Assembly: GCA_963710745.1 (NCBI GenBank)
Contig: CAVQBP010000019.1
Span: forward strand, 434,001-498,000
DNA: 64,000 nt
From: CAVQBP01 sp963710745
GTDB taxonomy: Bacteria; Bacteroidota; Ignavibacteria; Ignavibacteriales; Ignavibacteriaceae
Direction: 5' to 3'
Positions 44,831 through 54,005 of the stretch are shown one piece after another (position 1 is the first letter of the stretch; the number at the start of each line of letters is the position of its first letter). Under the pieces are notes generated by a model. That model saw nothing but the letters and a program-made list of their open reading frames with translations, was not told the origin of the DNA and made no database searches. Made by a program: the position numbers and the translations under genes.

Positions 44831-47800
44831 ATGATTTCATTAACTCCTCATCAGCTTAAAGCTTTAAATTACCGCAGCCATACTTCGCTCACTGCAAATG
44901 CAGGCTCCGGCAAAACATTTGTATTATCCAAACGCTACCTGGAAATAGCAATTAATGAGAATATATCTTTAAGAAATATTGCCGCTATTACATTTACAGA
45001 TAAAGCTGCAGGTGAACTCTATAAAAAGATAGCTGACCAGATTGAAGACAGGATAAATACATCAGGCGATGAAAAGCTTTTAAAGAAGCTGGAAAACCTG
45101 AGAAGTCAGCTTGTATCGGCAAATATCTCCACTATACATTCTTTTTGCATTGATATTCTAAAAGAAAATCCGGTTGAAGCCGGTATAGATGCCGATTTTA
45201 TACCGGTTGATGAACAAATATCAAATGAATTAATTGAACTCGCCGTTGAGGAAGTGATTAAGAAATCCTTGCAAAAAAATGAAGATGAAAAAAGATTAAA
45301 ATATCTGATAAGAACATTTTCATCCAAATCCTTATTTGCTAAAGAGCTTAAATCATTAATTAAAAACAGGAAAAGTGTTCTTACTTTATATGACAATATT
45401 TATAAATATCCCGAAGAAAAAATTGCTGGAATCTTTCATTCAAAGTTCCTTGAAACTGCTTCCAATGTCTTGTTCGGATCTTCTGCTGAAGAAAAAAAAT
45501 TAAATATAATATCAGCCGCAGTAAAAATAAATAATGATGTATTATCGGGAAAACCGCATAATCAAACAGCTTCAAATGCTGAAAAGATTTTGCAGCATTT
45601 ATCACGGGAAAACGAAATTGAAAATGTGCTGATGCTTTTTGATGATCTGAAAAATGAAATTTGTACCAGGAATACTACTATAAAGAAAGCAGGGTATTTA
45701 AAGAATAATGAAGGATTGGTTAACGAGTGTTTGTTTGTAGAAAATTTTTTCAAAGAATTAAATTACTTTACTTTAAATAAAGATCATCACGAAATCGAGC
45801 TTGAACTTGCGCATTTTGGCAAAGAATTAACCTTCTTCTTCATTAAAACACTTCAATTATATAACGAAAAAAAGAAGGAAAACGGTTACCTTGATTTTGA
45901 AGATATTCTTTTAATTTCCCATGAGCTATTAAAGAAGGATAATATCCGCAAGGCTTTATCGGAAAAATTTCAATATATAATGATCGATGAATACCAGGAT
46001 ACAAATGAAATTCAATATCAAATTTTTCTTCCGATTTTAGATTATCTGAAAAAAGGGAACCTCTTTGTAGTGGGAGATGAGAAGCAGAGCATTTACATGT
46101 TCCGTGATGCGGAGCTGGAAGTCTTCTTCCAGACAAAAAGGGAGATTGAAAAAACAAGCGGCAATGAAAATATTTTATCTTTACCTGAAAGTTTCAGGAT
46201 GGCTCCCAATCTCTGTGCTTTCACTAATTATTTGTTCAGAAACTTATTTAGTATTTCGTCTTCATTAGTTCTACACAAAACAAACCTTTTTAATGAAGTT
46301 GAACATTCCGATCTTATTTGTGCAAGGGATGATAATTTCCCGGGAAATGTTGAAATATTATTATCAGAAGACAGTGAAGAAAATAATCCGGGGGAGAATT
46401 CCGAAGCTGAATTAATTGCCGGACGGATATTAAACTTAATAAACAAAAACGAAGAGGGAAGAGAGCTAAAGTGGAGTGATGTAGCAATCCTAAGCCGCAA
46501 AAGAAAAAATTTTAGCGGGCTTGAGAAAGTTTTTGTAAAATATAGCATTCCTTTTTCTATTGTGGGAGGGAAAGGTTTTTATCAGAAGCAAATTGTGTAT
46601 GATGTATTCAATTACTTCTCTTTTCTTTTAGATACTAATAATAATACTGCATTTGCAGGAATTTTACGTTCGCCCTTCTTTTCTATTTCCGATTCGGAAA
46701 TATTTGAAATATCTTTGGAAAAAGGGGAGAATTTCTGGAACAAATTCAGGAATTATTCCGAAAAAAATATAGAATATAAAAAAGCTGCCGGGACAATTTC
46801 AGAAAATTTATCCTTAGTAAATAATATTGAAATTTCTATCCTGTTAAGAAAAATTTTAAATGAATCTGATATGCTTGCTGTTCTTGCTTCACAGCCGAAT
46901 GGTTTACAGGAAATTGCAAATATCGAGAAGCTAATAAAACTTACAATTAAATTTTCTTCCAAAGGATTTAACACTCTTTATGATTATATCGATTTCTTAA
47001 AAGACTCCATTGAACGAACGGAAGATGAAGCCCAGGCAGCTCTGGCAGAAGAATCAAATTTAAATGATTCGGGTTCGGTAAAAATAATGACTCTTCACCA
47101 GTCAAAAGGATTGGAATTTCCTGCAGTTTTTTTATTTAAATGCAATGATAGAAGCAAGACCGATGCGGTTAGATCCAAAATGGTTTCTGCAGATAAAAAT
47201 TTCGGCCTGCTTTCCAAAATTCCTGTTAATGAAAATTATTTTTCTGAGTATAAGTCTGCGCCGGTAATCGGTGCAGCAAATTATATATCTTCCAAAAAGA
47301 ATATTGCAGAACTTAAAAGATTATTTTATGTCGGAATAACAAGAGCAAAAGATTATTTGTTTATCTCTGCAGAAAATAAGGAGAATTATCCCAAGGATTC
47401 GTTTATGGGATTACTTGCCGGGGTGTTTGATACAAACTCCGGTCAATCATCATTTACCTTAAAAGATAATTTGAAATTTTTAGTAAGAAGCGGGAATGAG
47501 TATTCAAATATTAAAAAGGAAATTTCTTTTACAATCCCGGTAATTAAAAAGATAGATGAGTTTCCGGAAATCTTTGAAGATAAAACCGCGAATGAAATAA
47601 AAGAAAAAATATTAATCGATGAAATTAAAGATAAAACAGAAAATGAAATTATTTCTGCTACTAAAGTCTCTGTTTTTAAGCAGTGTCCTTTAAAGTATCA
47701 GTTAACATACGAATACGGATTCTCTCCTCTTTTTAATCAGTATAAAAACTGGCAGCATATTAATCCTGAAAAAACACATTTTGAGTTTTCAGATAAAGAA

Positions 47801-48499
47801 GAAAATAATACTGCTTCAGATTCAGCTGCACAAAATGATGAAGTGAATTCCAGGGCTTTTTCTAATGCTTCCGCAGCAGATATAAAAGGAAGAATCATAC
47901 ACTCAATATTGCAGAATGAAATATCAGCAGATCAAATCGATGATTTTACAGCAAAACAATTGAAAGGAGAAATAGAACTGCTTCAAAGGCAGGATGAATT
48001 CTTATCCGGGCTGAAGGCTGAAATTGTTGATGATCTTAAAAAGTTTTATGTTTCACGTAATTTCCTGGAATTGAATAAGAAAATTAATTATAAAAATGAA
48101 TTTGAGATATATGTTAAAGAAAATGATTACTTCTTATATGGCATAATCGATAAAATAATATTTGATAATAAAAAAATAATAATTGCAGATTACAAAACCG
48201 ATAATATTGCAAAAAATGAAATTCCGGCAAGAGTGAGGGTATATATCAATCAATTAAAATTTTATTCATATATTGCAGTAAATTTATTCCCGGATTTTGA
48301 TATTATTGAATTAAGACTTTTATTTGTAAAACATCCTGACGAATTTATTTCCGAAGCTTTAAATAAACAGGATATAATGAATTTCGGTTCGGGAATAAAA
48401 ACATTGGTAAATGAAATAAGAAATAAAAATTTCCCGAAAAACTTAAAGCATTGTAAAGAATGTTATTTTGCCATTGAAGGGGAATGCATTAAAAATTAA
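44831..48499 (+). CDS. AddA/RecB-like UvrD-family helicase with C-terminal PD-(D/E)XK nuclease
   Basis: A 1222-residue ATP-dependent DNA helicase-nuclease for double-strand-break processing. Helicase motifs: Walker A TANAGSGKTFVLSKR (21-35), Walker B IMIDEYQDTNEIQYQ, motif III VVGDEKQSIYMFRDAE, motif V IMTLHQSKGLEFPAVF and motif VI LFYVGITRAKDYLF. The nuclease domain near the C-terminus has IIIADYKTDN. Four cysteines placed around it (VFKQCPLKYQ and, at the very end, CKECYFAIEGEC) have the pattern of an iron-sulfur staple, as in AddB-type nucleases. Its usual AddB partner is not in the window. Confidence 0.9.
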   Translation: MISLTPHQLKALNYRSHTSLTANAGSGKTFVLSKRYLEIAINENISLRNIAAITFTDKAAGELYKKIADQIEDRINTSGDEKLLKKLENLRSQLVSANISTIHSFCIDILKENPVEAGIDADFIPVDEQISNELIELAVEEVIKKSLQKNEDEKRLKYLIRTFSSKSLFAKELKSLIKNRKSVLTLYDNIYKYPEEKIAGIFHSKFLETASNVLFGSSAEEKKLNIISAAVKINNDVLSGKPHNQTASNAEKILQHLSRENEIENVLMLFDDLKNEICTRNTTIKKAGYLKNNEGLVNECLFVENFFKELNYFTLNKDHHEIELELAHFGKELTFFFIKTLQLYNEKKKENGYLDFEDILLISHELLKKDNIRKALSEKFQYIMIDEYQDTNEIQYQIFLPILDYLKKGNLFVVGDEKQSIYMFRDAELEVFFQTKREIEKTSGNENILSLPESFRMAPNLCAFTNYLFRNLFSISSSLVLHKTNLFNEVEHSDLICARDDNFPGNVEILLSEDSEENNPGENSEAELIAGRILNLINKNEEGRELKWSDVAILSRKRKNFSGLEKVFVKYSIPFSIVGGKGFYQKQIVYDVFNYFSFLLDTNNNTAFAGILRSPFFSISDSEIFEISLEKGENFWNKFRNYSEKNIEYKKAAGTISENLSLVNNIEISILLRKILNESDMLAVLASQPNGLQEIANIEKLIKLTIKFSSKGFNTLYDYIDFLKDSIERTEDEAQAALAEESNLNDSGSVKIMTLHQSKGLEFPAVFLFKCNDRSKTDAVRSKMVSADKNFGLLSKIPVNENYFSEYKSAPVIGAANYISSKKNIAELKRLFYVGITRAKDYLFISAENKENYPKDSFMGLLAGVFDTNSGQSSFTLKDNLKFLVRSGNEYSNIKKEISFTIPVIKKIDEFPEIFEDKTANEIKEKILIDEIKDKTENEIISATKVSVFKQCPLKYQLTYEYGFSPLFNQYKNWQHINPEKTHFEFSDKEENNTASDSAAQNDEVNSRAFSNASAADIKGRIIHSILQNEISADQIDDFTAKQLKGEIELLQRQDEFLSGLKAEIVDDLKKFYVSRNFLELNKKINYKNEFEIYVKENDYFLYGIIDKIIFDNKKIIIADYKTDNIAKNEIPARVRVYINQLKFYSYIAVNLFPDFDIIELRLLFVKHPDEFISEALNKQDIMNFGSGIKTLVNEIRNKNFPKNLKHCKECYFAIEGECIKN

Positions 48500-48534
48500 A
48501 AAAAGATATTCAGATAAATTATAGTGGAAGGTAT

Positions 48535-48975
48535 ATGAAAAAAACGTTTCAAATTAGAGATTTGGAATTAATTGAAAAAGAATTGTCGGAAAACTTTGTA
48601 GGGGTTCTTGCTGTAACATTAAAGAACGAAAAAGTGGTTCAAACAGCAACGACATTTGTATATATGGATAAAAATATATATATCTTTTTTAGCAATGAGA
48701 GTGAAATCTACTCGGATATCAATTTAGATATTAATGGCAGCTTTATTATTCTGAAAAATGAAAGTTTTGACGGGGATATGATTAATAAATACCGTTTGAT
48801 GTCTATTTCCATATCGGGCGCAGTAAAAAAAGTTGAAGAGCTGAAGCTTCTTGATGAAATAAAGAAGAATTATGCAAAAAAATATCCTGATAATAACGAA
48901 AATTTATTATCATTAAATAAAGCCTTAATAATTGATACCGATGAGATCCTGGCTTTCGACGAACAGGTAGAATAA
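48535..48975 (+). CDS. Pyridoxamine 5'-phosphate oxidase-like flavin split-barrel protein (tentative)
   Basis: A 146-residue cytosolic protein. The alternating beta pattern with ATTFVYMDKNIYIFFSNESEIYSDINLDINGSFII (read in parts) resembles the split barrel of PNPOx-like proteins, in which a strand pair is followed by a 'N…S…' loop. No flavin contact can be proved by eye. GGAAGG precedes the ATG; it lies 35 bases after the helicase-nuclease gene and is probably cotranscribed. Function unknown. Confidence 0.5.
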   Translation: MKKTFQIRDLELIEKELSENFVGVLAVTLKNEKVVQTATTFVYMDKNIYIFFSNESEIYSDINLDINGSFIILKNESFDGDMINKYRLMSISISGAVKKVEELKLLDEIKKNYAKKYPDNNENLLSLNKALIIDTDEILAFDEQVE

Positions 48976-49043
48976 TATATTTTAAAATCTTATCTTTTAA
49001 CAAATACATTTTTAGAAATTTTTTCGGGAAACGGAACTGAGTA

Positions 49044-50675
49044 ATGCTGAATTATGTTTGGCTGGCTCTTTTAATTCTGGGAATAGGAGCCGCCGTTACA
49101 ACCGACTTAATAAATCAATCCGAAAATAAATTCAAAAATGGTGAACCCCTTCCGGCTGTTATTCACCTTAATGAACCCTTCCTTCAGAATAAAGAGAAAA
49201 GCTACCAGGCATCGGTAGAAATCAATTCTGCCGATTTTAATTCCGTCTACAATGCAAACATTCAAAAGAATTTAATATTTCCTGCAAAAATATCAGTGAA
49301 TAAAATAGAAAATAAGGAAAGTATTTTTTTTACTGTAAATGATTCCTTCCCAGAAATATGGCGGGAAATAGCTGCTGCTTCGGGAGAAAAAGATGACTTA
49401 ACTGGTACATTAAAAGTATCCGGTTTTATTAACGATAGTACTGCTTCTTCGCAGATTGTCCTGGAAAAAGTTTCTTTCTTAAAGTTAAAAGATATAACTA
49501 ATTCTGCTTTGGACAATGCTTCTACTGCGGTAACTATTTCTCTCGGTTTAATAGGAATAATGGCCCTTTGGCTTGGGGTAATGAAGGTAGCTGACAAAGC
49601 CGGATTGATTGCTATAATAGCCAGTTGGTTGAAACCGGTAACAAAAAGATTATTCCCGGATGTCCCTTCGGATCACCCTGCAATGGGTTCAATGATTATG
49701 AACATTTCCGCCAATATGCTCGGGCTTGGTAATGCTGCAACTCCTTTCGGTTTAAAAGCAATGGAAGAACTTGATAATCTTAATCCTAATAAGGGAACAG
49801 CCACAAATTCAATGGTTACCTTTCTTGCAATCAATACGGCAGGAATGACTTTGATCCCGGCAACTGCAATTGCAGTCAGAGCTGCAGCAGGAAGTTCGGA
49901 ACCTGCAATAATAATCGGTACTTCTTTATTCGGCTCATTCTGCGCCACTGTAGCAGGTATAACAGCCGCCAAAACCCTTGAAAAATTCCCGATAAAAAGA
50001 GGTGAGTTCGGAAATTGGTTAAGAAGCAATTCACGAGGCTTTGTAATCTTTCTTTCAATCATTCTTTTGCTGGTCCTTACCATCTTTACAGGTTTCGGCA
50101 AATTTTTCGGAACTGTTTTTAGTTTTCTGTCTCCCGATTTATTTAAAAATATAATTCAAATATTTTCAACTCTGGCGATACCTTTTTTAATTATAGTGTT
50201 TATTGGTTATGGTGCAATTAAGAAAGTTAAAGTTTATGAGGAATTTGTCGAAGGCGCAAAGGAAGGCTTTAATATAGCAGTAAAAATTATTCCATATCTT
50301 GTAGCAATGTTGATGGCGATAGGAATATTCAGAGCCGGGGGTGCAATGGACTGGTTAATATATATTCTTAAACCGGTTACAAACTTAATCGGAATGCCGG
50401 CAGAGGCTCTGCCGATGGCACTAATGCGTCCTTTATCCGGGAGCGGATCACTGGGAATTATGACAGAGATCATATCTGTTCACGGACCGGATTCTTTCAT
50501 TGGTATACTCACTTCAACTTTCTTCGGCAGCACGGAAACAACTTTTTATGTCCTGGCGGTTTATTTCGGTGCAGTTAACATAAGGAATACACGCCATGCT
50601 GTACCTGCGGGTTTGATTGCCGATGTAGCGGGCATATTAGGCGCTGTCTTTATTGTCAGGCTGCTATTCGGATAA
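49044..50675 (+). CDS. SpmA-SpmB fusion, nucleoside-recognition (Gate) domain membrane protein
   Basis: A 543-residue membrane protein. After one N-terminal helix (3-20) comes an extracytoplasmic insertion of about 120 residues. The SpmA-like Gate domain follows (about 160-320: MIMNISANMLGLGNAATPFG, INTAGMTLIPATAIAVRA), then the SpmB-like half (about 350-543: YEEFVEGAKEGFNIAVKIIPYL, MRPLSGSGSLGIM, FFGSTETTFYVLAVYFG). In Bacillus SpmA and SpmB are separate and act in spore core dehydration; the fused form occurs in non-sporulating bacteria and is presumably a transporter. The substrate is unknown. Confidence 0.88.
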   Translation: MLNYVWLALLILGIGAAVTTDLINQSENKFKNGEPLPAVIHLNEPFLQNKEKSYQASVEINSADFNSVYNANIQKNLIFPAKISVNKIENKESIFFTVNDSFPEIWREIAAASGEKDDLTGTLKVSGFINDSTASSQIVLEKVSFLKLKDITNSALDNASTAVTISLGLIGIMALWLGVMKVADKAGLIAIIASWLKPVTKRLFPDVPSDHPAMGSMIMNISANMLGLGNAATPFGLKAMEELDNLNPNKGTATNSMVTFLAINTAGMTLIPATAIAVRAAAGSSEPAIIIGTSLFGSFCATVAGITAAKTLEKFPIKRGEFGNWLRSNSRGFVIFLSIILLLVLTIFTGFGKFFGTVFSFLSPDLFKNIIQIFSTLAIPFLIIVFIGYGAIKKVKVYEEFVEGAKEGFNIAVKIIPYLVAMLMAIGIFRAGGAMDWLIYILKPVTNLIGMPAEALPMALMRPLSGSGSLGIMTEIISVHGPDSFIGILTSTFFGSTETTFYVLAVYFGAVNIRNTRHAVPAGLIADVAGILGAVFIVRLLFG

Positions 50676-50680
50676 TCCAA

Positions 50681-51652
50681 ATGAAAAAACTGAATCAGAA
50701 TAAAAAAATATTTATAACCAGGCAAATTCCTGAAATTGCTGTTAATCTTTTAAGTAAGAAAAATTATAATGTACAGGTTTATAAAAAAAATATATCAATA
50801 CCAAAAGAAGAATTAGTTAAGAACATTAAAGATGCTGATGCCGTAATTTCGCTTTTAAGCGATAATATCAATCCGGAAGTAATCGATGGAATGAAAAAAT
50901 GTAAAATAATTGCCAATTATGCAGTCGGATATAACAATATTGATCTGGAATATGCAAAAAGAAAAAATATAATTGTAACAAATACACCTGATGTTCTTAC
51001 GGACTCAACAGCTGATCTGGCAATTACTTTAGCTCTCGCCTGTGCAAGAAAAGTCCTGGAAGGGGACAGGTTAATCCGATCAGGTAAATTTAATGGATGG
51101 GAACCAAAGTTATTACTCGGGATAGAATTAAAAAGAAAAAAGTTCGGGATACTTGGTGCGGGAAGAATCGGGTCTGCTGCTGCTTTAAGAGCTAGAGCGT
51201 TCGGCGCAGATATCCTGTATTTTTCCAATTCAAGAAAAGAAGAACTGGAATTGAAAACCGGTGCAAAGAAAGTTTCACTTAACAAACTCCTTAAAGAATC
51301 AGATTTTATTTCGATACATCTACCGCTAAACAAGGAGACTTATCATTTAATCAATAAGGATAATTTAAAATTTCTGAAAGAGAGTTGTATATTAATTAAT
51401 ACTGCCAGGGGTGAAATAGTTGATGAAATAGAATTAATAAAAATTCTAAAAAGAAGAGGAATTTTTGCTGCCGGCTTTGATGTTTATGAAAATGAACCAA
51501 ATATTAATATGGATCTTCTAAAATTAGATAATGTTGTTTTGTTACCTCATATCGGCAGCGGGACTAAAGAAACAAGGGATGAAATGGCCGAATTGGCTGC
51601 AAAAAATGTAATTAATGTTCTTGAAGGCAGGCAACCAATTACTCCTGTCTGA
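50681..51652 (+). CDS. D-2-hydroxyacid dehydrogenase (glyoxylate/hydroxypyruvate reductase type)
   Basis: NAD(P)H-dependent reductase of 2-oxoacids. Rossmann motif FGILGAGRIGSAAA (about residues 151-164), substrate Arg in INTARGEIVDE (about 242-252), acid/base Glu in EPN and His in LLPHIGSGTKETRDEM. 323 residues. Six bases after the SpmAB fusion, so cotranscribed. Best fit is the GyaR/GhrB branch; the exact substrate is not decided. Confidence 0.9.
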   Translation: MKKLNQNKKIFITRQIPEIAVNLLSKKNYNVQVYKKNISIPKEELVKNIKDADAVISLLSDNINPEVIDGMKKCKIIANYAVGYNNIDLEYAKRKNIIVTNTPDVLTDSTADLAITLALACARKVLEGDRLIRSGKFNGWEPKLLLGIELKRKKFGILGAGRIGSAAALRARAFGADILYFSNSRKEELELKTGAKKVSLNKLLKESDFISIHLPLNKETYHLINKDNLKFLKESCILINTARGEIVDEIELIKILKRRGIFAAGFDVYENEPNINMDLLKLDNVVLLPHIGSGTKETRDEMAELAAKNVINVLEGRQPITPV

Positions 51653-51826
51653 TTTTTTATGAATTATATATTGTTAAATTGATTTCATATTAATGGGCCT
51701 AATTCTTCTAAAAAATGAAAAAGATTGAAATCGCATATTTATTGTTTTGGCTCAGCTGTAGAAAACTGTATATTTTTTCATTAATTTGATATAAGTTCTT
51801 TTTTTATAAATAATTTGTTGTTTCTA

Positions 51827-52516
51827 ATGATTGCAGTAATTGGGGATATTCACGGTTGCTATTATACTTTAACTGAGCTCGTTAAGGTAATAAAAAGCAG
51901 ATTTCCGGGCATTAAAATCTATTCGGTTGGTGACCTTGTTGACAGGGGGAAATATAGTTTTGAAGTGGTGGAATTTATAAAAAATGAGAAGATAGAATTT
52001 ACACCGGGTAATCACGATTATATGTTTTTATATTTCATCGAAGAACCTTCCAGCATTTTAGGAAATGCATGGATTTATAACGGTTCCGAGTCAACTACAA
52101 TCTCTTACGAAAAAAGGGCGGAAAAGATTCCTGATCATATGGAATTTATTCAGAATTCATGTCTTTTCCTAAATTTGGACGATTGTTTCATCTCTCATGC
52201 CGGGATTTCGACTTATTACAAATCAAAGCTGGGGAAAAATTATTTAGATAATTTAGACAAGCTTCAAAAAGTTGTAAATAATAATATATCCAGCGAACAT
52301 GGAATTTTGTGGACAAGAGATGAGCTCGTTAATCTTGGAAAGTTACAGGTTGTCGGGCATACTCGGATGAATGATGTAACTTTGGATGAAAAAAGTAATG
52401 CAATTTATGTAGATACTTCAGTGTATACCGGGAATAAATTGAGCGCCGTGATTGTTGATCAGAATAAAGTTGTTGAAATTTTATCGGTGCCGACAATTAA
52501 GAAAGATATAAATTAG
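51827..52516 (+). CDS. Metallophosphoesterase (PPP-like protein/dinucleotide phosphatase)
   Basis: A 229-residue calcineurin-like phosphoesterase with all metal motifs: GDIHG (about 6-10), GDLVDRG (about 36-42), GNHDYM (about 66-71), and downstream SHAG and GHTRM histidines. The fold and length fit bacterial PrpA/PrpB or ApaH-like enzymes; substrate (phosphoprotein or ApppA) not decided. ATG 51827 is used rather than the in-frame TTG 51815, since MIAVIGDIHG is the family start. A Ser/Thr kinase is encoded about 3 kb downstream, which might be a partner. Confidence 0.9.
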   Translation: MIAVIGDIHGCYYTLTELVKVIKSRFPGIKIYSVGDLVDRGKYSFEVVEFIKNEKIEFTPGNHDYMFLYFIEEPSSILGNAWIYNGSESTTISYEKRAEKIPDHMEFIQNSCLFLNLDDCFISHAGISTYYKSKLGKNYLDNLDKLQKVVNNNISSEHGILWTRDELVNLGKLQVVGHTRMNDVTLDEKSNAIYVDTSVYTGNKLSAVIVDQNKVVEILSVPTIKKDIN

Positions 52517-52930
52517 GTAACTTATGCAAAATAATACACTAGTGTTCTGTCACTAACACTGCTATACATTTGACGCGGGCTGTCTTGGACCAGTTCATGA
52601 CAGGAACATTTAGAAATATATAATAAAATAAATTCCGGTCATGGTTTGGACGATGACTGCCGTATATAGTTATTATAGTAAAACAACACTAGGAGTATTA
52701 GAATAATAGAATAATGGAATAAATTAATCGATTTCACTACTCCAAAACTCCATTATTCCATACGGGTCTTTCAGTAAATTAGATATTCATCAATTTATAC
52801 ATTTAATGCAGTCTGTCAGATGTTTAATTTAAAAAATAATTTGTACTGTTTTTTAATCTTAAGATAATTATCTTATTTTTTTAATTAATTCAGTTTTTGG
52901 GCTAAAATAATCTTATACTTATTGTAAAAA
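52517..52930. other. Palindrome-rich gap between the phosphatase and lipoprotein genes
   Basis: No gene. It holds ACACTAGTGT (52536-52545, perfect palindrome), AGTGTT/AACACT (52541-52546 / 52555-52560), a GC-richer block near 52570-52610 with CTGTC…GACAG, an inverted CTAGTGTT/AACACTAG pair about 140 bases apart (52538 to 52692), then the GGAATAAT palindrome at 52695-52763. It may be the remnant of a small mobile element. Confidence 0.4.
52695..52763. repeat. GGAATAAT-word palindrome
   Basis: The left arm 52695-52720 and the right arm 52739-52763 pair at most positions (about 19 of 25 with one gap). The arms repeat GAATAAT(A/G)GA words and resemble those at 7555-7666. Confidence 0.6.
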
Positions 52931-53989
52931 ATGTTTAAAAAGGGTTTTGTCTTAAATCTTTTTTTATCTCTTGCGGCTCTTATTTCTTTTTCCTGCAATG
53001 CACCGAGAGATAATCCCCTGGATCCAAACGGACCCAAGGCAGATTTGGTACAAATTAAACCTAATCTTGTACAGTTTGACGGAACTGTGCAGACAATTAG
53101 TGCACCGCTTACAGGTATACCGGGTGTTTCGGTATTTTGGATTCCGGGAGATGCAGTAGTTAAATCCGATGTTTCAGGAAATTTTACTATAAATAATATT
53201 AAACCGGGGGATAATGGTTTACTGATTTTTCAAAAAGATAGCTATAGTTCTGATACTGTAAAAATTAGTTGGGAAAATAGTACAACAATATTGTTATATG
53301 ACAGTATAAAAATTAGTTTGAAGAATGCAGCGATATCGTTACCAATTATCAATCTTAATAAAATTCCGACACTGGATAGCTATTCAATTTATTCTGAAGT
53401 TGCAAACCAGTCCGGTCAATCAAATATTGCGGTCGGGCAAATGGCCGACCTGGTATTTAAAGTGAAAATCAATGACAGCGATAACGATATTGATTCTGTA
53501 TTTGTAAAAAATGATATGCTGAATTTTACCGGCGGATTGGAGCTGCAGAGTAAATTATACCAGGGAACATTTACAGCTTCCAAACTTAATGTTAACAGTC
53601 TTGATGAAACGGTCGGATATAATTTTGATGTGTGGGTTATTGATAGTTTTAAAAGAACTTTTTTAGTCGGAAGCAATAAAGTTGCCAGGGTAATTAAAAA
53701 TGGAGTTGATATAATATACCCGAATGACGATTCCCTCGCTATATCACTACCTGTTGATTTAACATGGAATCAATATTCGAATGGTTTTCCGTTCACATAT
53801 AAAGTTGAAATTTACAATGCAACTAATCCTCAGCCAATATTTACGCAGGATAATATACCGCCGGACCAGACAATCCTGGTATTAGATACATCCTCAGTTG
53901 TTTCCGGCGATTATTTCTGGGCTGTTTCTGTTGTAGATAAATTTTTAGATAGTTATAAATCCCTTCCGGGAAGATTTCAAATAAAATAG
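52931..53989 (+). CDS. Lipoprotein of unknown function, 'NPLDPN' type
   Basis: A 352-residue lipoprotein: signal peptide with lipobox SFSC (lipidated Cys22), then RDNPLDPNGP, a short motif frequent after the lipid cysteine in Ignavibacteria-like surface proteins. Residues about 38-110 resemble a carboxypeptidase-regulatory-like beta domain (PGVSVFWIPG, SDVSGNFTINNIKPGDNGL). The rest is beta-rich, with a C-terminal segment (about 265-350, TWNQYSNGFPFTYKVEIYN…YFWAVSVVDK) that looks like a fibronectin III-type fold. It lies 16 bases before the sigma54 activator and may be cotranscribed. Confidence 0.75.
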   Translation: MFKKGFVLNLFLSLAALISFSCNAPRDNPLDPNGPKADLVQIKPNLVQFDGTVQTISAPLTGIPGVSVFWIPGDAVVKSDVSGNFTINNIKPGDNGLLIFQKDSYSSDTVKISWENSTTILLYDSIKISLKNAAISLPIINLNKIPTLDSYSIYSEVANQSGQSNIAVGQMADLVFKVKINDSDNDIDSVFVKNDMLNFTGGLELQSKLYQGTFTASKLNVNSLDETVGYNFDVWVIDSFKRTFLVGSNKVARVIKNGVDIIYPNDDSLAISLPVDLTWNQYSNGFPFTYKVEIYNATNPQPIFTQDNIPPDQTILVLDTSSVVSGDYFWAVSVVDKFLDSYKSLPGRFQIK

Positions 53990-54005
53990 AATTTACTGGA
54001 GAACG

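Noticed and set aside
49673..50101. 142-codon open frame on the minus strand
   Set aside because: Shadow of the SpmAB fusion coding sequence; no start signal and no recognisable domain.
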